Positions 21,353 through 29,029 of a stretch of DNA of 64,000 nucleotides are shown here, piece by piece. A model generated the notes under the pieces. The model was not told the origin of the DNA. It saw only the letters and a list, made by a program, of their open reading frames with translations, and did not search any database. Origin of the DNA: Brevundimonas sp. Root1279 (GTDB taxonomy: Bacteria; Pseudomonadota; Alphaproteobacteria; Caulobacterales; Caulobacteraceae); assembly GCF_001425945.1 (NCBI RefSeq), contig NZ_LMEB01000007.1:186163-250162 (forward strand), read 5' to 3'. A program made the position numbers and the translations under genes. Numbering within the stretch: position 1 is the stretch's first letter; every line of letters starts with the position of its first letter.

Positions 21353-22060
21353 TCAGAGCAGGTCCGGCTGCCCCTCGACCTCGACCGAGGCCGCGCCGCC
21401 CAGGGCCTCATAGCGACGCTCGGCCAGCCACTGCAGCCGCCGCGCCTGGGTCTGCAGCACCCGCCTGAGCCCGCCCTGCACCTTCCGCTCGGAGATCACC
21501 TGCGCCAGCCGCGACAGGATCAGCGCCCGTCGGGCGAGGCGGAAGTCCGGGTGGGAGCGCAGCTCGAACACCCGGTCCGACACGATACAGCCCCTCAGCG
21601 ACGGCGGGGCCTCGACGACCAGGTCGCCGGGGGGCGGGTCCTTCTCGTTGAGGATGGCCTTGAAGGTCGAGCCGGCCACGGCCTGTTCGGTGATCACCCG
21701 CTCCAGGGCGTCGAGCCGTTGCCGCGCCTCCCGATCCCGACTGCCCACGCCCTGCAGGTCCGGCATTGGCCAGACCTCGATCTCATAGACCTCGAATGGG
21801 TCGAGCACCGACATGGCCACGGCGTCGGTGCGCTGGTTGGTCAGGTGCCGGCGGATGCGGGTGCGCAGGGCCTCGTTGGTCTGGCCGACGTAGATCGGCT
21901 CGCCGTCGTAGTCGAAGAAGGCGTAGATGCCCCAGCGCCAGTGGCCGACCTTCTGGCCGTTGAAGGGGGTGTCGAGGAAGGCGGACAGCCGGGCCCGAAG
22001 GTCCTCGGTCTCGAAGGGCGGGAGGTGAGAGCCGTCCTGCAGGCGGGCGGGAACGGGCAT
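21353..22060 (-). CDS. GIY-YIG nuclease, probable restriction endonuclease of a type II system
   Basis: This 235-residue protein carries a GIY-YIG nuclease core: WRWGIYAFFDYDGEPIYVGQT (41-61, GIY at 44-46 and YVG at 57-59), Arg residues in LRTRIRRHL (65-73), and the metal-binding Glu in LDALERVITEQ (about Glu120). An extra N-terminal segment and a 90-residue C-terminal helical region set it apart from the small UPF0213 type. It starts 5 bp after the cytosine methyltransferase in the same direction. GIY-YIG restriction enzymes (for example Eco29kI) are known, so the pair probably forms a type II system. The recognition site is unknown. Confidence 0.72.
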   Translation of the reverse strand: MPVPARLQDGSHLPPFETEDLRARLSAFLDTPFNGQKVGHWRWGIYAFFDYDGEPIYVGQTNEALRTRIRRHLTNQRTDAVAMSVLDPFEVYEIEVWPMPDLQGVGSRDREARQRLDALERVITEQAVAGSTFKAILNEKDPPPGDLVVEAPPSLRGCIVSDRVFELRSHPDFRLARRALILSRLAQVISERKVQGGLRRVLQTQARRLQWLAERRYEALGGAASVEVEGQPDLL

Positions 22061-22065
22061 CGCCC

Positions 22066-23214
22066 TCAGGCCGCGCGGCGCGCCGCGGCCTCGGCCTGGG
22101 CGATGACCGGCTCGAACACGTGCTGCGCCAGGTGGCGCACGACCGGAGCGGCCACGCCGTCGCCGGTCAGGTGGTAGGCGTCGTTGTACTTGCCCGGCAG
22201 GATGTAGTCGTCCGCCAGCCCCATCAGCCGGGCGGTCTCGCGGGCCGAGATCAGCCGTGAGCGGATGCGGTGGCCGTCGACCACCAGGATGATCTGCCGG
22301 CTGGAGCCGCCAGCCGGGGTGCGCAGGCAGCCGGCGACGTCGTCGAAGCGGACCTCGGCGCGCTGCACCTTGGCGCCGGTCTCGTCGACGCGGGTGCGGC
22401 GGTAGACGCCGCCGACCATGCGGCGGCCGGCGCGGCGGGCGGCCTCGACCTTGGCCAGGTTGACCGGCGACATCATGTCGAGCAGCCGCTTGGTCTCGGC
22501 CTGATTGTGCCAGGAGACGCTGTCGGGGGCCTCCTCAATCAGGTCGGCGAAGGTCTCGGCGCGGCGCTCAGGGGTCGGCACGTTCCACCACACAAGCGGC
22601 TCGCGCACCTCGTCCGGCAGGGCGGCGACGGCGCGAGTGAGGGCGCGGGTGTGGAAGGGGCCGATCGGCTCGGGCGACAGCAGCTCGGGCGCGATCTCGA
22701 CGTCGGCGCGGACCCCGACCACGAACAGGCGCGGCCGCGACTGGGGCACGAACAGGTCGGCGTTGATGACCAGGGCTCCGTAGCGGTAGCCGGCCTTGGC
22801 GTAGGTCCGGCAGATGGCCTTGAAGTCCTCGCCGCGGTGCGAGGTCAGGGTCCCGCAGACGTTCTCGACCGCCACCACGGCCGGGCCGCGGCCCTCGGCG
22901 GCGAGGCCGCGGACGATGTCCCAGAAGGGATAGAAGGTGCCCGACCGCTCGCCGGCCAAGCCGCGGCCGGCCCCAGCCAGCGACAGGTCCTGGCAGGGGA
23001 AGCTGCCCCAGACCAGATCCGGGCGACCCGGCATGGTCGAGGCTTCAAGGGCGCGGATGTCGCCGACGGTCAGCTCGCCGCCCGTGCCCCAGTTGGCCTG
23101 GTAGGCGAAGCCCTTCTTGGCGTCGAAGTCGTTGGCGAAAAGGCAGGTCCAGTCGCTTCCGAGGCCGGCGCGCGCCATGCCTCCGCCGGCGAAGAACTCG
23201 TAGAAGCTAGCCAT
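22066..23214 (-). CDS. DNA (cytosine-5-)-methyltransferase
   Basis: This 382-residue enzyme transfers a methyl group from SAM to C5 of cytosine. The ordered motifs are visible: motif [14 protein letters not shown] (7-19), motif [13 protein letters not shown] with catalytic Cys74, motif [11 protein letters not shown] (115-123), motif VIII QSRPR (158-162), a target-recognition region at about 200-300, and motifs IX-X near [11 protein letters not shown] and [11 protein letters not shown]. Its 3' end is 5 bp from the GIY-YIG gene, and tRNA-Arg lies 154 bp upstream. The position and pairing suggest a horizontally acquired restriction-modification module, although base composition is not obviously different. 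Confidence 0.92.
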   Translation of the reverse strand: MASFYEFFAGGGMARAGLGSDWTCLFANDFDAKKGFAYQANWGTGGELTVGDIRALEASTMPGRPDLVWGSFPCQDLSLAGAGRGLAGERSGTFYPFWDIVRGLAAEGRGPAVVAVENVCGTLTSHRGEDFKAICRTYAKAGYRYGALVINADLFVPQSRPRLFVVGVRADVEIAPELLSPEPIGPFHTRALTRAVAALPDEVREPLVWWNVPTPERRAETFADLIEEAPDSVSWHNQAETKRLLDMMSPVNLAKVEAARRAGRRMVGGVYRRTRVDETGAKVQRAEVRFDDVAGCLRTPAGGSSRQIILVVDGHRIRSRLISARETARLMGLADDYILPGKYNDAYHLTGDGVAAPVVRHLAQHVFEPVIAQAEAAARRAA

Positions 23215-23368
23215 TCGGGCCCCGGATTCGCGCTCCGGGACAGGCCCCGGACCATCGACTCAGATCGATCGCCGCCCACTCTGGCGCAGGGGTCCGGCGA
23301 CGTCCAGTTGCTATTTTGTTCGCCCACAGGCGATCCGCAAGGGCGGACAGGTCACGACGGGAAGGAGA

Positions 23369-23445
23369 TGGCGCACCCGAGAGGATTCGAACCTCTGACC
23401 CCTGCCTTCGGAGGGCAGTACTCTATCCAGCTGAGCTACGGGTGC
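23369..23445 (-). tRNA. tRNA-Arg (anticodon CCG)
   Basis: On the minus strand the acceptor stem GCACCCG pairs with CGGGTGC, followed by discriminator G and an encoded CCA. The D-arm (TAGCTCAGCTGGATAGAG), the anticodon stem-loop CTGCC-CTCCGAA-GGCAG with anticodon CCG at loop positions 34-36, and the T-arm AGAGG-TTCGAAT-CCTCT are all present. The gene reads CGG arginine codons. Its 3' end points to the methyltransferase gene 154 bp away. Confidence 0.96.
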
Positions 23446-23612
23446 GTCTGGCGGCGGAAACGCCGGACGAAGGGCCTTACAGCAGGACCGGCCCGCCCTC
23501 AATCCCGAATGCGCCTTCGCGCCCCCCGCGGCCATTCTGGACGATTTGTAAGGTTCCTGCCCGGGGCCTCCTGTTCTAGCGTGCGCCCGCTTCGACGATG
23601 GGAGGTCTCCGA

Positions 23613-24923
23613 ATGCGCACGTTACTGATCGGCCTGACGCTGTGCCTTATGGGCGCCTGCGCCGCCGCCCCGCCGCCGCCGGTCATGGCCCTGCGCCCAC
23701 CGGTCGTCGTGGAGGACTCCCTGGACACCATCGCCCGGGACTATGTCGCCCTGATCCTGGAGATCGGCGAGCGCGAGCCGGGGTATGTCGACGCCTACTA
23801 CGGCCCGACCGAGTGGGCTGATGCGGCCAAGGCCAATCCGCGCACCTTGGAGCAGCTGAAGGAGGGCGCCGCCTCGCTGACCCGTCGCCTGAACGCCGTC
23901 TCGATCACCGGCGCCGACCCGATGACCGCCCAGCGCAAGGCCTATCTACTGGCCCACGTCTCGGCCGCCGACGCCCGCCTGCGCATGCTGTCCGGCGAGA
24001 AGATGAGCTTCGCCGACGAAGCCTACGCCCTGTTCGGCATCCGCCCCGAACTCAAGCCGCTGGCGTCCTACGACCCCATCCTCGCCGAGATCGACGCCGC
24101 CCTGCCGGGCCCCGGCTCGCTGAGCGATCGGATGACCGCGTTCAAGTCGCATTACGTCATCCCCAAGGACCGCCTGCAGCCGGTCATGGACGCCGCCATC
24201 GCCGAGTGCCGCACCCGCACCGCCCGGCATATCGCCTTGCCCGCCAACGAGAATTTCACCCTCGCCTTCGTCGGCGACAAGCCGTGGTCCGGGTATAATT
24301 ATTACCAAGGCAACGCCCAGTCGAAGATCGAGATCAACGCCGACTTCCCGATCTACACCGAGCGCGCGATCGACCTGGGCTGCCACGAGGGCTACCCGGG
24401 CCACCACGTCTACAACGCCCTGCTCGAGAAGACCTTCGTGCGCGACCGCGGCTGGGTCGAGATGAGCGTCTACCCGCTGTTCTCGCCCATGAGCTTCGTG
24501 GCCGAGGGCAGCGCCAACTACGGCATCGACCTGGCCTTCCCGGGCGACGAGGGCACCCGCTTCGAGCGCGACGTCCTGTTCCCCATGGCCGGCCTGGACC
24601 CCTCTACGGCCGACAAGAAGGCCCAGCTGGCCGCCCTGACCCGCAAGCTGGCCCGCGCCGAATACACCATCGCCGACGACTACCTGGCCGGCCGCACGAC
24701 CCGCGACCAGGCCATCGAGCAGCTGATGAAGTACACCCTCGCCCCGCGGGACAAGGCGACCCAGCGCCTGCGCTTCATCGACACCTACCGCAGCTACATC
24801 ATCAACTACGGCCTCGGCCGCGACGTGGTGCAGGCCTGGGTGGAACGCCAGGGCCCGGACCACTGGCAGGGCATGGAGACCCTGCTGTCGAGCCAGATCC
24901 TGCCGGCGGACCTGGTCGAGTAG
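23613..24923 (+). CDS. DUF885 family metallopeptidase-like lipoprotein
   Basis: This 436-residue protein has a signal peptide with lipobox LMGAC (Cys13-14 region) from the start at 23613 (MRTLLIG); a longer start adds 5 residues. It carries the zinc-peptidase-like motif HEGYPGHH at 258-265, with a downstream Glu in [10 protein letters not shown] (about 297). This fits the DUF885 group, whose members are predicted zinc hydrolases. It lacks much of the N-terminal half of the longer member at 60057-61916. Substrate unknown. Its TAG stop starts an array of 7-bp repeats. Confidence 0.75.
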   Translation: MRTLLIGLTLCLMGACAAAPPPPVMALRPPVVVEDSLDTIARDYVALILEIGEREPGYVDAYYGPTEWADAAKANPRTLEQLKEGAASLTRRLNAVSITGADPMTAQRKAYLLAHVSAADARLRMLSGEKMSFADEAYALFGIRPELKPLASYDPILAEIDAALPGPGSLSDRMTAFKSHYVIPKDRLQPVMDAAIAECRTRTARHIALPANENFTLAFVGDKPWSGYNYYQGNAQSKIEINADFPIYTERAIDLGCHEGYPGHHVYNALLEKTFVRDRGWVEMSVYPLFSPMSFVAEGSANYGIDLAFPGDEGTRFERDVLFPMAGLDPSTADKKAQLAALTRKLARAEYTIADDYLAGRTTRDQAIEQLMKYTLAPRDKATQRLRFIDTYRSYIINYGLGRDVVQAWVERQGPDHWQGMETLLSSQILPADLVE

Positions 24924-25012
24924 GGACCGGGGGCCGGGGGCGAGGGGCCGGCGGCGGCTGAGTGGCTGGTGGCTGGTGGCTGGTGGCTGGTGGCTGGTGG
25001 CTGGTGGCTGGT
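24921..25012 (+). repeat. Heptamer repeat array after the DUF885 gene, with seven perfect GGCTGGT units
   Basis: From the TAG stop onward the sequence falls into 7-bp steps: GGGACCG, GGGGCCG, GGGGCGA, GGGGCCG, GCGGCGG, then a transition (CTGAGTG) and seven perfect GGCTGGT units at 24964-25012. The perfect block is a likely variable-number tandem repeat. The whole gap from 24924 to 25419 (496 bp) is repeats: this array, two TCAGAC arrays, one palindrome-ended element and a hairpin. Confidence 0.92.
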
Positions 25013-25025
25013 GTGATCCTTCGCG

Positions 25026-25063
25026 AAAAATAGAGTCTGAATAGTCTGAATAGTCTGAAATCC
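25026..25063 (-). repeat. TCAGAC-type 9-bp array, copy 3
   Basis: On the minus strand this reads GGATT, TCAGACTAT twice, TCAGACTCTA and TTTTTCG. It matches the two copies upstream of gyrB with GAT changed to TAT in the unit. It lies between the heptamer array and palindrome-ended element copy 3. Confidence 0.88.
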
Positions 25064-25083
25064 GGACGGCGCCGCCTTCTCGG

Positions 25084-25204
25084 CCGTCACCCTCGGGCTT
25101 GACCCGAGGGCTGGGGTCGGGCGGCCCTGCGTCGCCGACAGTGCGAGCGCTCAACCACCCTGCGACGGACAGTCTGGCCCTCGGGTCAAGCCCGAGGGTG
25201 ACGG
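25084..25204 (-). repeat. Palindrome-ended repeat element, copy 3
   Basis: The ends CCGTCACCCTCGGGCTTGAC and its complement at the right match copies 1 and 2. Read on the minus strand, the interior shows GGCCAGACTGTCCGTCGCA and GACGCAGGGCCGCCC, the same landmarks in the same order as copy 2, so this copy is inverted relative to the other two. It is about 20 bp shorter. It is framed by two TCAGAC arrays. Confidence 0.82.
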
Positions 25205-25226
25205 TTGGGAGCCGGCCGGCGGCGCC

Positions 25227-25265
25227 CGAAAAACAGAGTCTGAATCGTCTGAATAGTCTGAATCC
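25227..25265 (-). repeat. TCAGAC-type 9-bp array, copy 4
   Basis: On the minus strand this reads GATTCAGACTAT, TCAGACGAT, TCAGACTCTG and TTTTTCG. It mixes the two unit variants seen in the other copies. It lies immediately 3' of a strong hairpin when read in the direction of the PCu(A)C-like gene. Confidence 0.88.
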
Positions 25266-25266
25266 T

Positions 25267-25290
25267 GCCCCCCGTAGCGCAACGGGGGGC
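25267..25290 (-). terminator. Hairpin, possible terminator of the PCu(A)C-like gene
   Basis: GCCCCCCGT at 25267-25275 pairs perfectly with ACGGGGGGC at 25282-25290 around a 6-nt loop. On the minus strand, about 130 nt after the PCu(A)C-like stop, the stem is followed by the TCAGAC array whose TTTTT lies 33-40 nt further on. The T-tract is too far for a classical terminator, so this is uncertain. Confidence 0.4.
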
Positions 25291-25419
25291 GGTGGGGCGG
25301 CGAGTCTCGCACGGCCTGCGAGGGTCGCGGGTTCAGGACGCTGGGCGGGTGGCCGGGGCGTTTGCGATCAAAGGGTTGGCGAGAAGGCATGCTCGCCTTG
25401 GACGGCGCCGGCGCCGGGG

Positions 25420-25872
25420 CTACATGCCCATCGAGGCGTGGGGCGGCGAGGCGGTCGGCGCCACGACATGGACCTCGACCCGGACGTCGCCGGCCTTCTC
25501 GAAGGTGAGTTCCAGCGGGAAGGTCTCGCCTGCGGTCAGCGGCCGTTCAACGCCCGCGAGCCAGACATGGAGGCCGCTGGGATCGAGGCTGACCGTCTGG
25601 TTGGCCGGGACGTCGATGCCGTCGACGTAGGACATCGACATCTGGCCGTCCTTGGTCTCCATCGTCATCAGGTCGGTGCGCTCGGCCACCGTGGTCGAGG
25701 CGCGGACGAGACGGTCCCCGGCCGGCGAGGTGAGGGTCATGAAGACGGCGGCCTGTTTGGCCTCGCCGATCGTCGCGCGGGTCCAGACGTCCTTCACCTC
25801 GACGGAGGCAGGCTGCGAACAGGCGGCGACGGAAACCAGGGTGAACAGGGCCAGGGCCAGGGTTCGCATCAT
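25420..25872 (-). CDS. Copper chaperone PCu(A)C-like lipoprotein with altered metal ligands
   Basis: This 150-residue protein starts at 25872 (MMRTLALAL) after a strong GGAGGAAGGA site. It has a lipobox-type signal (SVAACSQ, Cys18-19). The domain VKDVWTRATIGEAKQAAVFMTL, then GIDVPANQTVSLDPSGLHVWLAGVERPL, is PCu(A)C (DUF461). These periplasmic proteins deliver Cu(I) to cytochrome oxidase using an H-M...M...H-M set. Here the first His appears replaced by Asp (TDLMTME) and the last Met by Trp (LHVWLA), while one Met and one His remain. A His/Met-rich tail (PPHASMGM) may compensate. It is divergent from a cluster with SCO and cupredoxin genes, 175 bp away. Confidence 0.8.
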   Translation of the reverse strand: MMRTLALALFTLVSVAACSQPASVEVKDVWTRATIGEAKQAAVFMTLTSPAGDRLVRASTTVAERTDLMTMETKDGQMSMSYVDGIDVPANQTVSLDPSGLHVWLAGVERPLTAGETFPLELTFEKAGDVRVEVHVVAPTASPPHASMGM

Positions 25873-26047
25873 AATCCTTCCTCCAGCGAGCGGCGCGGCT
25901 TCGGCCATGGCGTAACAACACCTGATCCAAGCTGCGCCATTTCGCCTTCCTTTGAAGACTGAAACGGCGATAGCGTGCAAGGCGCCATTGGCTTGGCGCG
26001 CCGTACCCGTATTATGTTCGCAATCCCTCATATGACGAGCCGGAGAG

Positions 26048-27124
26048 ATGGAGAGCGGGGCTCCTTCTGAATCTGCGAGCGCCAAACGCCGGCGCAAAAA
26101 GCTCAACCGCCGCATGATGCTGGCGGGGGCCTTGGGCGTGGGGGCCCTGGCCATCGGATCGGGGGTGCAGCGGCGGATCGCGGCCTCGCGTGTCGAGGCT
26201 CCGCCGGTGACGGTCGGCGGGCTGGCGGTGACCTGCAACCTGACCCTGCCCGTCGCCTGCGCGGCCGCGGCCCAGAACGCGGTGAAGGGCGATGAGCCGC
26301 TGACCTTCGGCTACAGCCGCTACACGGGCTGGCCCGAGGTCAAGGAATCCCTGATGTCCGGGAGCATCCAGGCGGCCTATATGCTCGCGCCCCTGGTCAT
26401 GGACCTGGCCGACAAGGACGTGCCGGTGAAGATCGTCTCGATCGGCCACCGCTCGGGCGCGGTGATCATGGTCCGCACGGACTCGCCCTATCGCAGCTTC
26501 CGCGACCTGACCGGCAAGCGCGTCGCCATCCCGAGCCGCTTCGCGGTCGACTTCCTCTTCCTGCGCCGCATGCTGGCGAGCGAGGGCATGACCGTCGATC
26601 AGGTCGAGGTCGTCGAGATGGCCCCCGCCGACATGCCCGCGGCGCTGTATGTGAACGGCGTGGACGCCTACTGCACCGGCGAGCCCTTCGGGGCGGCGGC
26701 GCAGAGCGCGGGCTACGCCCGGCCGCTGAGCATGACGCGCGACGAGTGGCCCCGGTACATGTGCTGCGTCCTGACCGTGCGCGAGGAGCTGATCGCGTCG
26801 AACCGGCCGCTGGTGCAGACCCTGGTGGACCATGTGCTGGGGGCCGGGCTGTGGCTGGACCAGCGCCCGGAGCATCGGGAGCGGGCGATTCAGATCGCCG
26901 CGACGCCCGAGTACTTCAACCAGGACCCGAACATCCTGCGCTTCGTCATGACCAACCCGTCCGACCGGGTGACCTATGGCGACCTGCGCATGGTGCCGCA
27001 GGAGTTCGAGGACATGATGCAGATGTCCGTCGAGGCGGGCACCCTGCGCCGGCCGGTGGCGTACGAGAAGTACGTCGACAGCAGCTTCGCGCGCGTGGCG
27101 CGGCCGGCGCCGATTCTTCTCTGA
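26048..27124 (+). CDS. ABC transporter substrate-binding protein (NrtA/SsuA/NMT1 type)
   Basis: This 358-residue protein is the periplasmic binding component of an ABC importer. The N-terminus is basic with a Tat-like signal (RRRKKLNRRMMLAGALG, then a hydrophobic stretch to about 40). The fold follows NrtA/SsuA proteins: VTCNLTLPVACAAAA (61-75), AAYMLAPLVMDLADKDVPVKIV (109-130), FRDLTGKRVAIPSR and DAYCTGEPFGAAAQS (207-220). Five Cys (63, 71, 209, 239, 240) and several Met are notable for an exported protein. The substrate is unknown. It is the first gene of a run in which SCO and cupredoxin genes precede the permease and ATPase. Its stop overlaps the SCO start by one base (TGATG). Confidence 0.82.
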   Translation: MESGAPSESASAKRRRKKLNRRMMLAGALGVGALAIGSGVQRRIAASRVEAPPVTVGGLAVTCNLTLPVACAAAAQNAVKGDEPLTFGYSRYTGWPEVKESLMSGSIQAAYMLAPLVMDLADKDVPVKIVSIGHRSGAVIMVRTDSPYRSFRDLTGKRVAIPSRFAVDFLFLRRMLASEGMTVDQVEVVEMAPADMPAALYVNGVDAYCTGEPFGAAAQSAGYARPLSMTRDEWPRYMCCVLTVREELIASNRPLVQTLVDHVLGAGLWLDQRPEHRERAIQIAATPEYFNQDPNILRFVMTNPSDRVTYGDLRMVPQEFEDMMQMSVEAGTLRRPVAYEKYVDSSFARVARPAPILL

Positions 27125-27771
27125 TGACCTCTTCGCGCCCCCGTATCGTGATGATCGCAGCCGTCCTTTTGGCGGCGGTCGCCGTGGTCGTGGGAGGGAT
27201 GCTGCTGGGATCCGACCGGTCCGCGGCGCCGGCGCCGGGTCAGGCGAAGGCCGAGGCGGCGGGGACGCTGCGGGCGGGCGCCTTCGATCCGCCGAAGGCG
27301 GCCCCGGACTTCGTCCTGCGCGGCTCCAACGGCGGCGACCTGACGCTGTCGCGCTACCGCGGCAAGGTCGTCCTGATGACCTTCGGCTTCACCTATTGCG
27401 CCGCCGTCTGCCCGACGACGCTGGCCACCCTGAGCGAGGCGCGCGAGAGCCTGGGCGAGGACGCGGACTCCGTGCAGATCGTCTTCATCACGGTAGACCC
27501 GGCGCGAGACGATCCGGCCCATCTGCAGGGCTATCTTTCGACCTTCGGGACGGGGCTGGTGGGCGCGACCGGCTCGGAGGAAGAGCTGGCCAAGGTGCGC
27601 GAACTGTACGGCGTCAGCGCCGCCCGGCAGGGCGACGGTCCGGACTACGCCATGGCCCACACCTCCTCGATATTCCTCATCGACCCGGCCGGGCGGTTGA
27701 GGGGGATGATGCCCTTCGGTCATGACGCCGACGACTTCGCCCACGACATCAGACTTCTGTTGAAAGCCTAG
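27124..27771 (+). CDS. SCO1/SenC family copper protein
   Basis: SCO proteins are membrane-anchored thioredoxin-fold proteins that bind copper and help assemble the CuA site of cytochrome c oxidase or act as thiol reductases. The 215-residue protein has an N-terminal membrane segment (IVMIAAVLLAAVAVVVGGMLL), then the thioredoxin-like domain with FGFTYCAAVCPTTL. All three expected ligands are present: Cys92, Cys96 and His179 (YAMAHTSSIFLIDP). The start overlaps the preceding stop by one base, so it is translationally coupled to the substrate-binding protein. Confidence 0.9.
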   Translation: MTSSRPRIVMIAAVLLAAVAVVVGGMLLGSDRSAAPAPGQAKAEAAGTLRAGAFDPPKAAPDFVLRGSNGGDLTLSRYRGKVVLMTFGFTYCAAVCPTTLATLSEARESLGEDADSVQIVFITVDPARDDPAHLQGYLSTFGTGLVGATGSEEELAKVRELYGVSAARQGDGPDYAMAHTSSIFLIDPAGRLRGMMPFGHDADDFAHDIRLLLKA

Positions 27772-27774
27772 GCC

Positions 27775-28218
27775 ATGCTGACGCCGGGACAGATGAGCCG
27801 TGGATGGCGGGGCGCGGCGATCGCACTGGCGGTGCTGGTCGCAGGCGCGCTGGCCTGGGCGGCCTTCGCGCCCATCAAGGTGGCCTCGCGCGAGGCGGAA
27901 TTCGAAATTCCCGCCGGCGCCTTCGCGCGGCGCATGGCCGGGGAGGACCTGGCGATCCTGCCGCAGACGATCCGGCTCAAGCTCGACGTGAACGACATCC
28001 TGGTGCTCAGGAACGCCGACACGGCGCCGCACATCTTCGGGCCGGCGCTGATCATGCCGGGGCAGAAATTCAGCCTGCCTTTCTCGGTCGCTTCCACCTA
28101 TTCGTTCGAATGCACCGCCCATGCGAACGGTCAACTCAACGTCATCGTCAGTCCCGCGCCGGCGCCCGGATGGGAGCGGCTGCGCTGGCGATGGAGCCGA
28201 CTGACGCGGGCCGCATGA
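27775..28218 (+). CDS. Membrane-anchored cupredoxin-like protein
   Basis: This 147-residue protein has one N-terminal membrane helix (about 12-31) followed by a single cupredoxin domain. Type 1 copper ligands can be read as His86 (APHIFGP), Cys113 and His116 (FECTAHANGQL). The usual axial Met is absent; Gln120 or Leu121 would lie there. The motif order His...Cys-x2-His matches small blue copper proteins, so it may carry electrons or hold copper in the periplasm. It begins 3 bp after the SCO gene; an alternative ATG at 27793 has slightly better context. It sits between SCO and an ABC permease. Confidence 0.78.
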   Translation: MLTPGQMSRGWRGAAIALAVLVAGALAWAAFAPIKVASREAEFEIPAGAFARRMAGEDLAILPQTIRLKLDVNDILVLRNADTAPHIFGPALIMPGQKFSLPFSVASTYSFECTAHANGQLNVIVSPAPAPGWERLRWRWSRLTRAA

Positions 28219-28258
28219 GGTCGACCAGGTTCAGGCGGGGCGAAAGTTCGGGGGAGCG

Positions 28259-29029
28259 ATGAAAGAGATCGACAGCAAATTCGTGAGGTTCGTGGCGCCC
28301 GTGTGCGTCATCGCGCTGCTGGTCGCCGTCTGGTGGTTCGTCGTCGAGCAGAGCGGCACGCCGATCTTCCCGACTCCGCTCCAGGTGGCGACGGGGGCGT
28401 GGGGGCTGGCGCAGGACGGCAGCCTGTGGCGGCACATCGAAGCGTCGCTGTTCCGCGTCGCCATAGGCTTCGGGCTCGCCTTCCTCGTCGCGATCCCTCT
28501 GGGCCTGCTGATGGGCTGGGTGTCGGGCGCCTACTACACGCTCAACCCGCTGTTCCAGATGCTCCGGCCGATCTCGCCCATCGCCTGGATTCCCATCGCC
28601 ATCCTGTGGTTCGGCGTGGGCGACATCTCGCCGATCTTTCTGATTTTCATCTCGTCGGTCTTCCCGATGATCGTGCAGACGACGGTCGGGGTGCGCACGA
28701 TCGACCGCCGCTACCTGCGTGCGGCCGCGAATTTCGGCGTGTCGCGCGCGGTGCTGTTCCAGCAGGTGGTGATCCCGGCGGTGATGCCGGAGATCATCAT
28801 CGGCATGCGCATCGGCATCGGCGTCGCCTGGCTGGTCGTCGTCGCCGCGGAGATGGTCGCCCTGAGCTCCGGCCTGGGGTTCCTCATCATGGACTCCCGC
28901 AACGCCGGCAATCGCTATGACCTGGTGATCGCCAGCATGATCATCATCGGCCTGATGGGCCTGTTGCTCGACGGCGGCACACGGCTGCTGGAGCGTATGA
29001 AGACGGTGCAGTGGCGCTATGTCCGATAA
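28259..29029 (+). CDS. ABC transporter permease (SsuC/TauC/NrtB type)
   Basis: This 256-residue inner membrane permease has six hydrophobic segments and the BPD_transp_1 signature (EAA loop: AAANFGVSRAVLFQQVVIPAVMPEIIIGMRIGIG, about 157-190) that docks with the ATPase. The segment MLRPISPIAWIPIAILWFG is typical for nitrate, taurine or sulfonate permeases. A GGGGGAG ribosome site precedes the ATG. The gene overlaps the ATPase by 11 bp. Together with the binding protein at 26048 it forms a complete importer. Confidence 0.9.
   Translation: MKEIDSKFVRFVAPVCVIALLVAVWWFVVEQSGTPIFPTPLQVATGAWGLAQDGSLWRHIEASLFRVAIGFGLAFLVAIPLGLLMGWVSGAYYTLNPLFQMLRPISPIAWIPIAILWFGVGDISPIFLIFISSVFPMIVQTTVGVRTIDRRYLRAAANFGVSRAVLFQQVVIPAVMPEIIIGMRIGIGVAWLVVVAAEMVALSSGLGFLIMDSRNAGNRYDLVIASMIIIGLMGLLLDGGTRLLERMKTVQWRYVR

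Noticed and set aside
23369-23393. Attachment-site duplication of the tRNA-Arg 3' end
   Set aside because: I looked for a second copy of the T-arm/acceptor sequence between 20822 and 23369 and found none, and there is no integrase. Integration at this tRNA remains unproven.
24961-25020. Possible CRISPR array
   Set aside because: The GGCTGGT units are tandem with no spacers; it is a simple repeat.
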